DNA from: Chlorella sorokiniana
Taxonomy: Eukaryota; Chlorophyta; Trebouxiophyceae; Chlorellales; Chlorellaceae
Direction: 5' to 3'
Length of the DNA: 64,000 bases
Assembly: GCA_025917655.1 (NCBI GenBank)
Contig: CP084615.1
Location: forward strand, 2,666,001-2,730,000
The position numbers and the translations under genes are program-made. Positions 12,001-23,100 of the stretch are shown piece after piece (positions within the stretch are counted from its first letter, which is position 1; every line of letters begins with the position of its first letter). The notes beneath the pieces are model-generated. The model was not told the origin of the DNA. It saw only the letters and a program-made list of their open reading frames with translations, and did not search any database.

Positions 12001-14586
12001 GTCTGGCAGCCTGCCTCTTGATCCGCCCCCTCGGCCCCCTCCTGCACTCGCACTTGCTGCTGAGCACATGCGCGTGCCAATCCAGTTGGAAACCTCATGC
12101 GCGCGCGCGTGCGCCCCCCCCCCACCCACACAAACACCCCACAAACACCCCCACCCCACCCCACCCCACCCACCCACACAGCCTTCTACGACTCCCTGCT
12201 GGGAAAGCTCATGGTGCACAGCCCCGAGGGCGCCCCGCCGCCATCGCCAAGCTGCAGGCGGCGCTGGTGGAGGCGCAGGTGTGCAAGGGGCGGCGCCTGG
12301 CAAGATCCTGCTGCTCCAGATCCTTCTCCTGTTGCGACTTGCCCTTCGTCGCTCCACCTTCACCACACTCATCAATCTGCTGTTTGCACACCGTCCCAAG
12401 TGGCCTCGCCTGCCCTTCCTCCCACTCCTACTCCCTCTATTCTGGCCAACCGCAGCTCAAGGGAGTGACCACCAACCTGGAGTTCCTGCGCGTCATCGCC
12501 GCCGACCCTCGCTACGCCGCCGGCGACACCACCACCAAGTTTGTGGAGGGGGTCGACTACGCGCCCGCGCCGGTGAGCCAGCCTGCCGGCGCAGCTCGAT
12601 TGCTGTGCCTGTGCCGTGCACGGGCGCCGTGACAGGCACGCCAGTGCGCTTATAGAAAACCAGCTGGGAGGCTGAGGGTTGCAGGAGGGAGCGTGTCGGG
12701 GCCAAGCCAGCTTCACACGCATGGCGCCCACCCGGGTGTCGACAGCGGGACGTACGATTGCCATGCCCTGCCCGCTGCGCCCCCTGCTGCAGTCGAGTTC
12801 TTGGACGCCGGCCTGCAGACGACGGTGCAGGATTACCCCGGGCGTGTGGCGCTGTGGAGCGTCGGCGTGCCGCCCTCAGGCCCCATGGATGACTACTCGC
12901 ATCGGTGGGCTTGGGGTGGGCGGGTCCGGGACTTGTTTTAAATTTACATTTGGCAGTGTGCTCGGAGCTAGCTTATTAAGGAGCGCAGCTGCCTGGCTGC
13001 TCCCTGGGTTTCAAGCCGCAGCCTGCCTGTGCATGCTCCGCGTGACTGGGCAGCTGACGTTGCACCGCCAGCCCCCCGCCGCCGACCCCGCGCAGCCTGG
13101 CCAACGCGCTGGTGGGCAATGACGACGGCGCTGCCGCGCTGGAGGTCACCCTCACCGGCCCCACCATGAAGTTCTTGGTGGACAGCGGTGAGGAGCCTGC
13201 TGCTCATGCGCTGCCGCTGGCATATGTGCTGCCTTCCTGCACTCATCCTGCCCATGCTGCTCCCGATGCTCTCCCGTGCGGTGTGCAACAGAGCGCTGCG
13301 GCCTGGCCTCCACCCCCGCTGCAGTCGTGGCGGTGTGCGGCGCCGCCGCGCCCGTCAGCCTCGACGGCCAGCCCGTGCCCATGTGGCAGAGCTTCGGCGT
13401 GAAGCGCGGACAGGTGGTGAAGGTCGGCGCCACAGAGGGTGAGCCGGCTGCGCCGCTGGTCTTTTTATTTAGCTTTGGACCGACCTGGCTGCGGTGTATT
13501 GCAGCAAGCTGGCCTGCCCGCGCAAACGTGGCACCTCAGAGGAGGCCGGCGCTGGGCATGCAGCACGCGGTGTGCGCCCGCTCGGCTCCGCCACCTCTCG
13601 TAGCCCCACGCTGCCTTTCGTCCGCCATTGCGCCAAGCGCTTACTTCCCTCGTGCTTCCCCTTCTGCAGGCGGCTCCCGCGCGTATGTTGCCATCGCGGG
13701 CGGGCTGGATGTCCCGGATTACCTGGGCTCGAAGAGCACCTTCCCCGGCGGTACCATGGGCGGCCACCAGGGCCGCCCGCTGCGTGTTGGCGACATGGTG
13801 CCCTTGGGCGCTGCAGGTGGGGGCTTGCACGGTGGTGGGCGGCGGCCAAACCACGGTCGCCTGCTGACGCTGAACAGCGGGGGCAGGCTGTGCACTGCGT
13901 GGGTTGTGACTGTGACAGGTCGCTTGCATGGCGGGGCTTGGTGGCCGCTGTTTGGGAGGGGCGAAGCACCCGTGCCTGCTGCTGGAAACCCACCCCACGC
14001 AAGGGATGGGCAGCAGGGATGACCAATCAGAGGACGTTTGTTCTTCACGCCCTGTGCAGACCTCAGCCGCCTGGTGGTGGAGGCTTCGGTGCCGGAGGCG
14101 TGGCGCCCGCAGTTCTGCTCGGGCGTGTGTGACTGGACGGTCGGCGTGCTGCCCGGTGCGCAGCCGCCGCCCAGCCTATTCGCTTCTCGCCCGCTTGCCC
14201 TGCCAGCCCATGGAGCGGCGGCGTTGGCTGGGGCGCCAGCGCACCGCTCGCGCGCTTGTCGCTGCGGGACCGCTTCACCGCTCTCACGCTGCTATGCAAA
14301 GCTGTACCGCTGTACCGCTGCAGGCCCCCAGGCCGACCCCGATTACTTCACCCCTGACGACATCCGGGTCCTCTACTCAACCGCCTACAAGGTCCATCAC
14401 AACTCGTGAGTGGGGCGCCATTCGCATGGGTGCCTTACTGTTTGGTGGGGTTTGATGTTGGTTGGAATGGTCGCGTCGGCGCTGGTCGGTCGCGTCGGCG
14501 CTGGTCTATGTGTGTGTGTGTGTGTGTGGTTAGGGCAGTCACTCTGCAGGGGCGCACTTGCGCTCAGCCATCCACACACATCCCCC

Positions 14587-14630
<44 letters not shown>

Positions 14631-17600
14631 ATCCACCCACCCCCTTCCCCCTGGCAGGAACCGGCTGGGCATCCGCATGGAGGGCCCGCGCCCCAAGTTT
14701 GCGCGCCCGGACGGCGGCGGGGCGGCTCCCACCCCTCCAACGTGCACGACCACGTGTACGCGCTGGGCGCCCTGAACTTCACCGGCGATATGCCCATCTG
14801 CCTGCTGGTGGACGGCCCCTCCCTGGGCGGCTTCGTCTGCCCCGCCACCGTCACCTCCACCGAGCTCTGGAAGATGGGGCAGGTGGGTGTTCGCAGAAAG
14901 GGGGTTAGACGGTGTGTTGGTGGGGTGTTGTGTGTGTGTGGGGGTAAAGGTGTGGGTGGGGGTGTGGGTGGGGGTGGGGGTGGGGGGGATCCTTCGCCTC
15001 ACGAGCCAGGAGGGTGTTGAGGGTGAGCATGCTTCAAACCTCGGCCACATCGTTTGCATCGTCCCTTGCAGGTACGCCCGGCGACGCGGTGCAGTTCAAG
15101 CAGCTGACCATCCAGGAAGCTTACCTCCAGCGCCTCGCCACCGACAAGAAGGTGGAGCTGCTGTGCTCTGTTGCACGCGGCGCAGCGGCGGCGGCCGACG
15201 CAGAGGCAGCCCTGGCCGACTTCACGCCTGAGGTGCCGGAGACGCCGCCCACCGAGGCCGTGCTGCGAGTCATTCCTGCGGCGGGCGGCCACCCCGGCGC
15301 CCAGGTGCGGCTGCCGCCAGCTGTTGGCCACTGCGCCGCCAGCTGCCATGTCCTGGCCGTGTGCAAGCGATGGGCCCCTCGTCGTCAGCTCACCAACACC
15401 CCAGCTGGCCAGCGACTTGGCGCCTTGCCGCACTTGTGTGATGGCCCCCGCTATCTTTTACATTCCCCCTTAACCCGGGCTCTGCCTCCCCTTTCAATGC
15501 GCTGCGTTTGGCACAGGTGCGGCTGGCGGGCGACCGCTACGTGTTCCTGGAGTACGGCCCCATGGAGCTGGACATCAACCTGCGCGTGCGGTACGACCTG
15601 GGGCGGTACATTGCGGTACATCCGACACCGCATGAGGCAGTGCACCAGCACTTGAAGCAGCGAAAATGGTGGAACGCCGCAAGACTTGGCCTGGGCCGCT
15701 TCCGCTGGCGGCTGCAGAAGTGCTGGGGGCTGCATGTGGCGCACGTTGTCTGACTGCATGCGGCGCTTGTGTTTGTGGCTTGTGCGCAGGGTGCACGAGA
15801 TTGAGCAGTACTTGGCCGCCAAGAACATCGACGGCCTGGTGGAGACAAGCCCTGGTGAGCGTCACTCGCCTTCGCCGCAGAGCGGCTGCCTCTCCGCTTG
15901 CAGCGGCTCGCTGCGGGCTGCACGTGCTTCAAGGCTCTCCAAGCAGGCTGGCCTCGCTGCTAGCACGCGCCTTGTTTTGCAGCGTCTAAAGCTTGAGTTT
16001 GCCTGTGCCCATTTCCCGCTCGCTTTTCCCAGGCGTGCGCTCGGTGATGATCGAGTACGACCAGCGGCGCCTGCCCCTCGCCAAGCTGCTCCAGGTGGGC
16101 CGCCGTCGCCGCCCCTGCTGCCGCCGCTGCCGTCGCCGAGCCCCTGCTGCTACCGCCGCTGATATTGCAGCTGCGGTCCATGCAAAGAATCGCTCCCTGC
16201 GATGCACTGCCTCCATCCTGTCGCGGCCCAATCATTCTGAACCCAAGCCAAATCCAGCCGTGCACCCCGCTTCTCCCTGTCCCCACCTCGCCGCCCAATC
16301 TCTCCACCCGCCACTCTCAACCCCGCAGGCCATCGATGAGGCGGAGCGTGAGATGCAGCCGGCTGACAACGTGGCGCTGCCCTACCGCGTCATCCACCTG
16401 CCCCTGGCCTTCAATGAGAAGTGGACCCACGACGCGATCAACCGGTGGGGCTGTCAGGAATGGGGGGGAGGGTTGGGGCCGGGGCCGCTGCAGGACCAAT
16501 GAAAGCAGCACATGAGATACACAGGATGATGGGAAAGCCAGAGGCATGGGGCAGCGTCTGCCCAGCTGCCCAGCGGCTCAGCGCCAAGGAGCCAGCTCTA
16601 GCGCAGCGCTGCCTCCCTGCCATGCACGCCGCCCCTGGCTCCACCACTCTCCACGACCACCTTCCCCGCAGCTACATGCGGTCGGTGCGCAGCGAGGCCC
16701 CTACCTGCCCTCCAACGTCAAGTTCGTTGCCGCCAACAACGGTGAGGCAAACTGCTGGGAATGACTGAATAACTGTGGGGTCAATCTGTCGACGGGGCCT
16801 GGCTGCCTCTCAGGCGGAGGAGAGGAGAGTGCATGTGTGTTTCCAACTGCTGCGGCGGCTGCCTGTGCTCGAGGCGGCGGCCACTGCCTCCTGGACGCCA
16901 TTCCCGACACAGACCTGCCCATCTTCTGTCGCTGCCTGACTGTGACTCTGTCCGCTGCCACTCCTCTTGAACTTGCTGCCCCTGCAGGTCTGGAGGGCGA
17001 TCCGATTGAAGCGGTGCGCAAGGTGCTGTTCGAGGCATCCTACATGGTTCTAGGGCTGGGGGACGTGTACCTCGGCGCCCCCTGTGCGGTACCAGTGGAC
17101 CCGCGGCATCGCCTCGTGGTGCCCAAGTACAACCCCGCGCGCACCTACACGCCCGAGGGCGGCGTGGGCATCGGCGGCGCCTACATGTGCATTGTGAGTG
17201 GTGGCGGCGGCTCGCGGGGCGGCTGGGCATGCCGTGAGAGGGAAGCGGCGTGGGAGGCCGGGAATGTGGGCGGCAGCTGAGGCAGCCAGCTGGAGTGGGG
17301 CTGCCTGGTCGTAGCTTTCAGCACATGAGTGGCCCCGCAGCGCCGGGTTGCTTTCAGTCTCAGGCGCTCGGGTGGCCTCGGGTCCTTGCTTACCCAGCCA
17401 CCCACCCCATTTTGCACCCCTGCCCCCTCCCAGCACTCGCCTCCACTCACCCCCATTGCCGGCCCCGCCGCCCTCCCTGCAGTACCCGATGGCCTCCCGG
17501 GCGGCTACCAGCTAGTGGGGCGCACGCTGCCCATCTGGAACCCCTTCACCCGCACTGGGCCCTTCCAGCCCGGCAAGCCCTGGCTGCTTCGCAACTTTGA

Positions 17601-19489
17601 CCAGGCAAGCGTGTGCCCGCACAGCCTGCCTGCCTGCCACGCCCGGCTGCCGTCTCCTGGTGCTGTGCATCGGCGACCCCTCATAAACCCTCCGCGCCCT
17701 GGCTGGTTTGCTTGCTGTGCCTGCATCGCCCGCTTTCCTGGCGCCATGGCCTCGTCTCGCTGTGTTGCTCCCCCTCGATGCCTCCAGCTAATGCATCTCT
17801 GTCCGCCCCCACCCACCCACCCTCTGCCGCTGCCCTTACACTTGTCTCGCCTGCCAGCTCCAGAACCAGTTCCAAAATTATGTTCCATCGCCCCTCCCCC
17901 CACCCACCCCACCCACCCACCCACCCCCACACAAACACACCCCCACCCCCCACCCACATCACCCACCCACCCACCCACCCACCCACACCCCCCCCACCCA
18001 ACCAAGCAGGTGCGATTCTACGAGGTCCCAGAGGATGAGCTGGAGGGCCTGCGCACCGACTTCCGCAACGGCCGCCTCGACATCCGCATCGAGCGAGCCA
18101 CCTTCTCGGTGCATGAATACAACGAGGTGGGCTGGTGTGGGTGTGGGTGCGGTGATGTTGTCAGGAGTGTGCGTGTGTGTGGTGTGGTCGTGTTGCCCTT
18201 GTAAGGTTGGAGGCCGGTCGGGGCACGGCAGGGTGGCTCAACCAAAAAAGCCGGAGGAGGGCAGGGGCACGGGGCACGGCCACACGCAACAGGGCTCCGT
18301 CTGCGCTGCCGCCGCCTCGCTCAACCAGCCGTGTTGCGTTGCGCTGCCCGCAGTTCATGAAGGGTGTGGCTGGCGAGTACGAGCAGCTGCGGCAGCGGCA
18401 GCGCGCCGCCATGGCTGAGCAGATGGCGCTGGATGCGGAGTCGCTGCGCAGGCTAGACGAGGATAAGGCGGTGCTGCCGCACGTGGTGAGCGCCCGGCTT
18501 GTTTGTTTTCGCGCTTAGTTTCCTTGGAGGCTGGGCGCACGGCCTTGCTCGCGTGCCCTCAGCAAGGGGCAACGGTCAAGCTTTGCCGGCCATTTGCCGA
18601 CGCCCGTGTTCCCGACGCACAGCGCAGCGCCTGGACGGGCGGTGCAGCTGGGTGTGCGAGTGATCGAGCAGGAGCGCATGCACAATTCAAGCACAGAGGT
18701 CCCTCCTGCCCTGCCCCGCCCCGCCGCTTGCCTTTGCCTGCCGCAGGAGTCGGCTGTGATGCGGGTGGCTATGGGGGAGCACGACGCAAACCCTTACGAG
18801 GACCAGCCCGGCTCGCAGGTCACCGCCGCAGTCACGGGTGAACCGCCTGCTGCTCCGCTGCACCCCTCTGCCCGCCGCCGCCCCTCTGGCGTCATTCCTT
18901 GTGCGCACTTGCAGCCTGGGGGCCACATTTGGAGGGGATCTGCAAAAGGCCGGCCACGGGCCGCTGTGATGGCTGGGAAGCGGCGCAGCGGCAAGCCTGG
19001 GCCTGGGCCTGTCTGCGATAACCTTCTGCAAGTGCAGAAGTCATAGTAATCTGTGTTTCTGGCCTGCCTCCTGCTGCAGGCACGGTTTGGGAGATCAAGG
19101 CCGAGATAGGCTCCGCCGTGAAGGCCGGCGACACGCTGGTGGGTGTGGCTGCCGCCAGCGGCTGTGCCTGGCCAGGAGGTCCTTGCAAGGCCAGGGCCAG
19201 GCCTCAAGCCTTTCCCAGCCCCATCAGCCGCATGCCGGTACCAAGCTCGACGGCCTGCAGTTCACCCTCCATAGACTATTTGTTATAGATTTTCATTTTT
19301 TGTTTGCTTCTATCAACCCGAAAAATTGTCACCGTCTCCAATCATCTTGCTCTTTCAGGTGGTGCTGGAGGCGATGAAGATGGAGTACGCGGTGGCGGCC
19401 CCTGCGACGGCACCCTCAAGCACGTGTGCGTGCAGCAGGGCGACATGGTGCAGCAGGGCAGCCCGCTCTGCCTGGTGGTCGAGGAATGA
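9033..19489 (+). CDS. DUR1: Urea carboxylase (biotin-dependent)
   Basis: Urea carboxylase uses ATP, bicarbonate and biotin to turn urea into allophanate, the substrate of DUR2. Roughly 25 exons run from ATG 9033 ([20 protein letters not shown]) to TGA 19487-19489. Domains in order: biotin carboxylase (9033 to about 12570; [35 protein letters not shown]); KipA-like carboxyltransferase half from 12793 ([51 protein letters not shown]); KipI-like half from about 15518 ([52 protein letters not shown]); and a biotinyl domain ([18 protein letters not shown], then [11 protein letters not shown]). The biotin-accepting Lys codon is at 19377-19379. At least six places need one added base at C, G or T runs to keep frame (for example near 9180, 9208, 10293, 10390, 10688 and 14720), which I read as sequence error. 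It is separate from allophanate hydrolase, unlike the fused DUR1,2 of yeast. Confidence 0.94.
9770..9851 (+). repeat. C/A-rich tract before a DUR1 3' splice site
   Basis: A run of CCA, CA and CCCCA units ends in CACACACAG just before the exon that encodes [10 protein letters not shown]. It is one of many such tracts; see the findings. Confidence 0.8.
10425..10497 (+). repeat. G/T-rich tract after a DUR1 5' splice site
   Basis: GTGGTGGTGG followed by (TG)n and GGGTGTGGGTG units, starting about 13 bases after the donor that follows ECSIQ. Confidence 0.8.
12108..12180 (+). repeat. C/A-rich tract before a DUR1 3' splice site
   Basis: C runs, then CACCC and ACAAACACC units, ending at the acceptor before the exon encoding [17 protein letters not shown]. 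Confidence 0.8.
14408..14657 (+). repeat. Intron with complementary (TG)n and (CA)n arrays
   Basis: This DUR1 intron follows the exon ending YKVHHNS. It has a (GT)n array at about 14507-14528 near its 5' end and a long (CA)n array at about 14590-14630 near its 3' end. The two can pair within the pre-mRNA and would bring the splice sites together. Confidence 0.7.
14915..14989 (+). repeat. G-rich tract after a DUR1 5' splice site
   Basis: GTGTGTGTGGGGG, then repeated GGGTGGGGGTGTGGG units, just after the exon ending WKMGQ. Several runs of three or more G close together could form a G-quadruplex in the RNA. Confidence 0.7.
17880..18008 (+). repeat. Long CCCA/CA tract before a DUR1 3' splice site
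   Basis: About 125 bases of almost only C and A (CCCACCCA, CACACAAACA units) end at AAGCAG before the exon encoding [14 protein letters not shown]. Confidence 0.8.
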
Positions 19490-19790
19490 GGCATGTGCCG
19501 CCGCTCGCCGCCATCATGACCGACTACGTAACGTGAGCCAAGCCGTTTGCATGCACCCCCGCCATTCTCCCAGCAAAGCCAAAGCCACGCTGGCAGGAGC
19601 GCCGTCTGTTTTTTTGTTTCTGACTTCCCTTGTTCAAGCACCCTGCTGTCACTGTCGGCTCAGCCAGCACTTCCCGTCCAGCCGCATCGCCAACGCATGA
19701 CCGCTGAGCTTCTGCCCTGTTTTGCGCCTCATTGCACGGCGCCACTTTGCGCGCACTCTGCTCCCCTTGCGTTCGTCCTGTACCCCGTGC

Positions 19791-19795
19791 TTACA
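19791..19795 (-). terminator. Candidate TGTAA poly(A) signal of the beta-helix gene
   Basis: TGTAA on the minus strand, about 315 bases beyond the stop at 20110. If both signals are used, the convergent transcripts would overlap by roughly 80-100 bases. Confidence 0.4.
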
Positions 19796-19871
19796 ATGCC
19801 AACCTTGAAAAATTATGCACCCTTGCAACCCGAACGCTATGCCCACGAAATGTCGAGACCTTGCAGTCTGC

Positions 19872-19876
19872 TGTAA
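19872..19876 (+). terminator. Candidate TGTAA poly(A) signal of DUR1
   Basis: TGTAA is the usual chlorophyte poly(A) signal. This copy lies 383 bases after the DUR1 stop, followed by an A/T-rich stretch. Position alone supports it. Confidence 0.4.
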
Positions 19877-20109
19877 AATTTCAAGCACGAGAGGAAGGGA
19901 TGCCAGCTGCGCAACACCAGGCTGCATCCATTCCCCACGCTGCCATGCTACCCACCACTCCCTTGCTTGCCGGGCTCTGAGTTATCGGCGCCGCTGGTGA
20001 AATGCAGTCGCCGACCTCCGGCCCGACCGCTACGCCTCGCCGGCTGGCGCTGCTGGCCCGTCGTTGCCGCGAGCATCCTGATCGGCCTGCGCCGGCGCCG
20101 GCGCCGGCA

Positions 20110-23100
20110 TCAGCCCCACCATCTGCGCTGACAGCGACGGCGGCCGCTCCCAGGACGCCGGCGGCGGCGGCGCGGCGGCACGGCCTCGGCGAGCGTCGGC
20201 AGCGGGGGCCAGGGCAGCAGCATGGTGGAAGACGCCGAGCGCTGCACCCCCTCCAAGTGCAGCCGAGCCTCCAGATCCTCGGCAGCCGAGCGGCGGCTCA
20301 TTGAGGAGCTGTTGCGCAGCAGGCGGCTGCTGGAAGGCGATGTGGTGGTGGTGGGAGCGTGTGTGTGGTGGTGGTGGTGGTGTGGTGTGCGGGGTGGGTG
20401 GGTGGGTGGGGTGGGGGGGGGGGGGGGACAAAAGTTGAGACAAGAAGGGGGCACTGAAGGCCTGCAAGAGTGGATGGAGGCGCAGCGCAGGAGCCTGCCA
20501 GCCGGCCAGCTGCGCACAGGGAGGAGCTGCGGCGCCAGCAAGGCCGGCAGGGCAGCGGCGCTGCGCTGCTGGCTCCCCCGGCAAGAGCGGCATCGAACTG
20601 CGAAGCCGGATCGACCCACCTGGTTGTTCTCAAGGGGCTTCGACATCCAGAGGAGGGGCGGGGGCGGCCCGTGGCGACAAGCTTTCCGGCTCTGGTCCTG
20701 GAGGCGGCGCCCGGCCACCACAGTAATTACAGGGAGGCCGGCCCCGCTGCAGCCGCGGGCCTTGCTTGGGCGGGGTGTTGCAATGTCGTCACGGGCCGCA
20801 GCAATCTCGCCGGCGCTGGCACCGTCCAGTGGCATGGTGCTGCGCTTGCCGTTCACGCCTGGCAGCGGCAGGCAGCCCAGGCTGGCCCGCAGCTTCTGCG
20901 CCAGGCTGGCACGGGGGACGGCGGCACCGAGGGCTCAACGGCAGCGCCGCTGCCGCTACGCAGGATGGCAAGGCTGCCGCGGCTGCCGCGGCTGGCGGCG
21001 CTGCTGCGGCTGGTGCCGCCGTCCCCGTTGTCCCCGCCGTCGCCGTCGTCCCCTGCCGCTGCAGCCTGCTGCGCAGCCTTCTTGGCTTTCCTCTTCTGGG
21101 ACCACTGCCGGGCCAGCAGGAAGCCGCTCAGAAAACGCCGCAGCCCAGGACAAAGCCCACCCCGAGCTGAGCACCACCTGCACTACGCCCAGCGCCGTCT
21201 GGCCGCCGCTGCTCAGCTCGGCCCACTTGGCGCACCCCGCTGACAGCAGCAGCAGCCACAGCACTGCGGGGGAGCAGGGCCCAGGCATGCAGGGCACCGT
21301 CAACACGCGAACCGCGAGCCCAGGGTACTGCGCGCGGGGGCACACACACCCGCGGCATTGCAAGTGCTGCTGCCATGCGAACCGCAGCTGGCTTGGAGGG
21401 ATGCTGTCGGCAGCGCTGTGCGGCCGCCCTTTCTCACCCGTCAAGGAGATCAGCTGCAGCCAGTTGTCCACGCCCAGAGCAAAGGGCCAGCAGCGCAGCG
21501 TGAACATGATGTACGCCAGCAGTACGATCTGCGCCATGGCCGCCTGCAGGCTGCCACCGGCCTGGGCTGGGAAGAAGACCTGGGGGGTGGGGGTGGTGGT
21601 GGTGGTGGTGGGGGGCTGGTGTGTGCGTGTGTGTGTATGGTGGTGGTGGTGGGTGGTGGGTGGTGGGTAGGGGGGGCATGGTGCGGGGAGGAATGCACTT
21701 CTCTCGCTCCTTCTCCTGCAGAGCGGCCCATCCCTCCCCCATCGCTCCATCCTCCAAAGCGCTGCCCTGCCCAGCCGCAATTGTTACGCTCCTGCTCCTG
21801 CTCCTGCTCCGCTTGCCTGGCGCTTGCAGCTGCCCACTTGTCCCGCCACCCTCAGCCCTGCTCCAAACAGCAACCTCGCGCAGCTACCGACCGCTCCCCC
21901 AGCTGGGCACTGCCAGGAAACGCCCTCTGGAATCGCTGCCCCAACCGCAACCATCACTGTAACATAAAACCCACCCGCCCACCCACCCACCGGTATGAAC
22001 GCGATGGCAAACTTGCGCAGCATCTCGGTCGTCTCCCAGTAGGGGTGGCGGCGGCTGTACGACTCGTACAGGAACCCCAGCTTGGCCTGGATCACTGGGT
22101 CCTGCAAGCAGGAAGCCACGGGAAGCTGTCAGAGAGTTGCGGCACCACTGATGACAGGGGGCACACGCTGCAACAGGGACCGCATGGTCCGCTGCCGAGC
22201 CGAAAGGGCCAGACGCCAGTGCAGTGGGTGCGGGCCCTTCTCAGGAGCCGAGCGGGCGCTCATTGCCAACCAGGGTGGACTATCGCATGCTCCCGCTTTC
22301 CTCCCTCCCCCGCCCCTCGTTTCCTCACGTCCAGCTTGTGGCGGTTGAGGTAGACGGCGGCAAACCAGAAGGCGGGGATGACCAGCGCATACAGGATGAG
22401 CAGGAGGCAGCCGGGCACCATGTACTTGACAAAGGTGCCCACAAAGCCGCCATCCGGGTACTTGACCTGTGTACGGGGCGGGGTGGCAAGGGCGGCAGTG
22501 GGGTTGGTGAATGAAAACCGAAGGGTTGCGATTCTGGGAGTTGGGCGGCAGAGTTGGGGTTGCAAGTGCATCCATGCTTGTGTGGCCGGGTCCGAGGCAG
22601 GGCATCCAGCAGGGCCAGCGCCGCAGAGCAGCCATGAAGCAAGGAGAAGCGGGAGCAGGCAGCGCAGGGCCGCCCGAAACACACGTGACAGGTTAAGGAC
22701 AGGGCCCTGCCGCCGCAAACTGCACCACTGCTGCTTCCCAGCCTGTTTGCCCTCCAGCGAGTCCCATGCCACCCACAGACACACAGAATTTGCGGCCAGC
22801 CGCCCACCAGGATTGAGAAGTCGGCCTTGAGGAAGGTGCCCACATCCAGCGTCTTCCACCCAAACAGCTGCAACGCGGTCATGGCGCAGCGCGGGTAGAG
22901 CAGCGTGACGAACCAGAAGGCGTTCTTCCAGCACCTGCAAGGGCGGGGTGGGGTGGTGGTGGTGGTGTGTGTGTGTGTGGGTGGGGGTGGGGGTGCATGG
23001 GTGGGCGGGGGGGGGGTGGGGGCGCGGGTGCGCGAGCAAGCTGCATTGGTCATGCAGCACCAGCACACAAGCAGCGGCCTCACAAGGGGCCCTCCACCCA

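Larger units (their letters stand above)
19490..20109. other. Convergent 3' region between DUR1 and the beta-helix gene
   Basis: About 620 bases between the two stops. It holds a TGTAA at 19872-19876 (plus, for DUR1) and a TGTAA at 19791-19795 (minus, for the beta-helix gene). No coding exon was seen. Confidence 0.5.
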
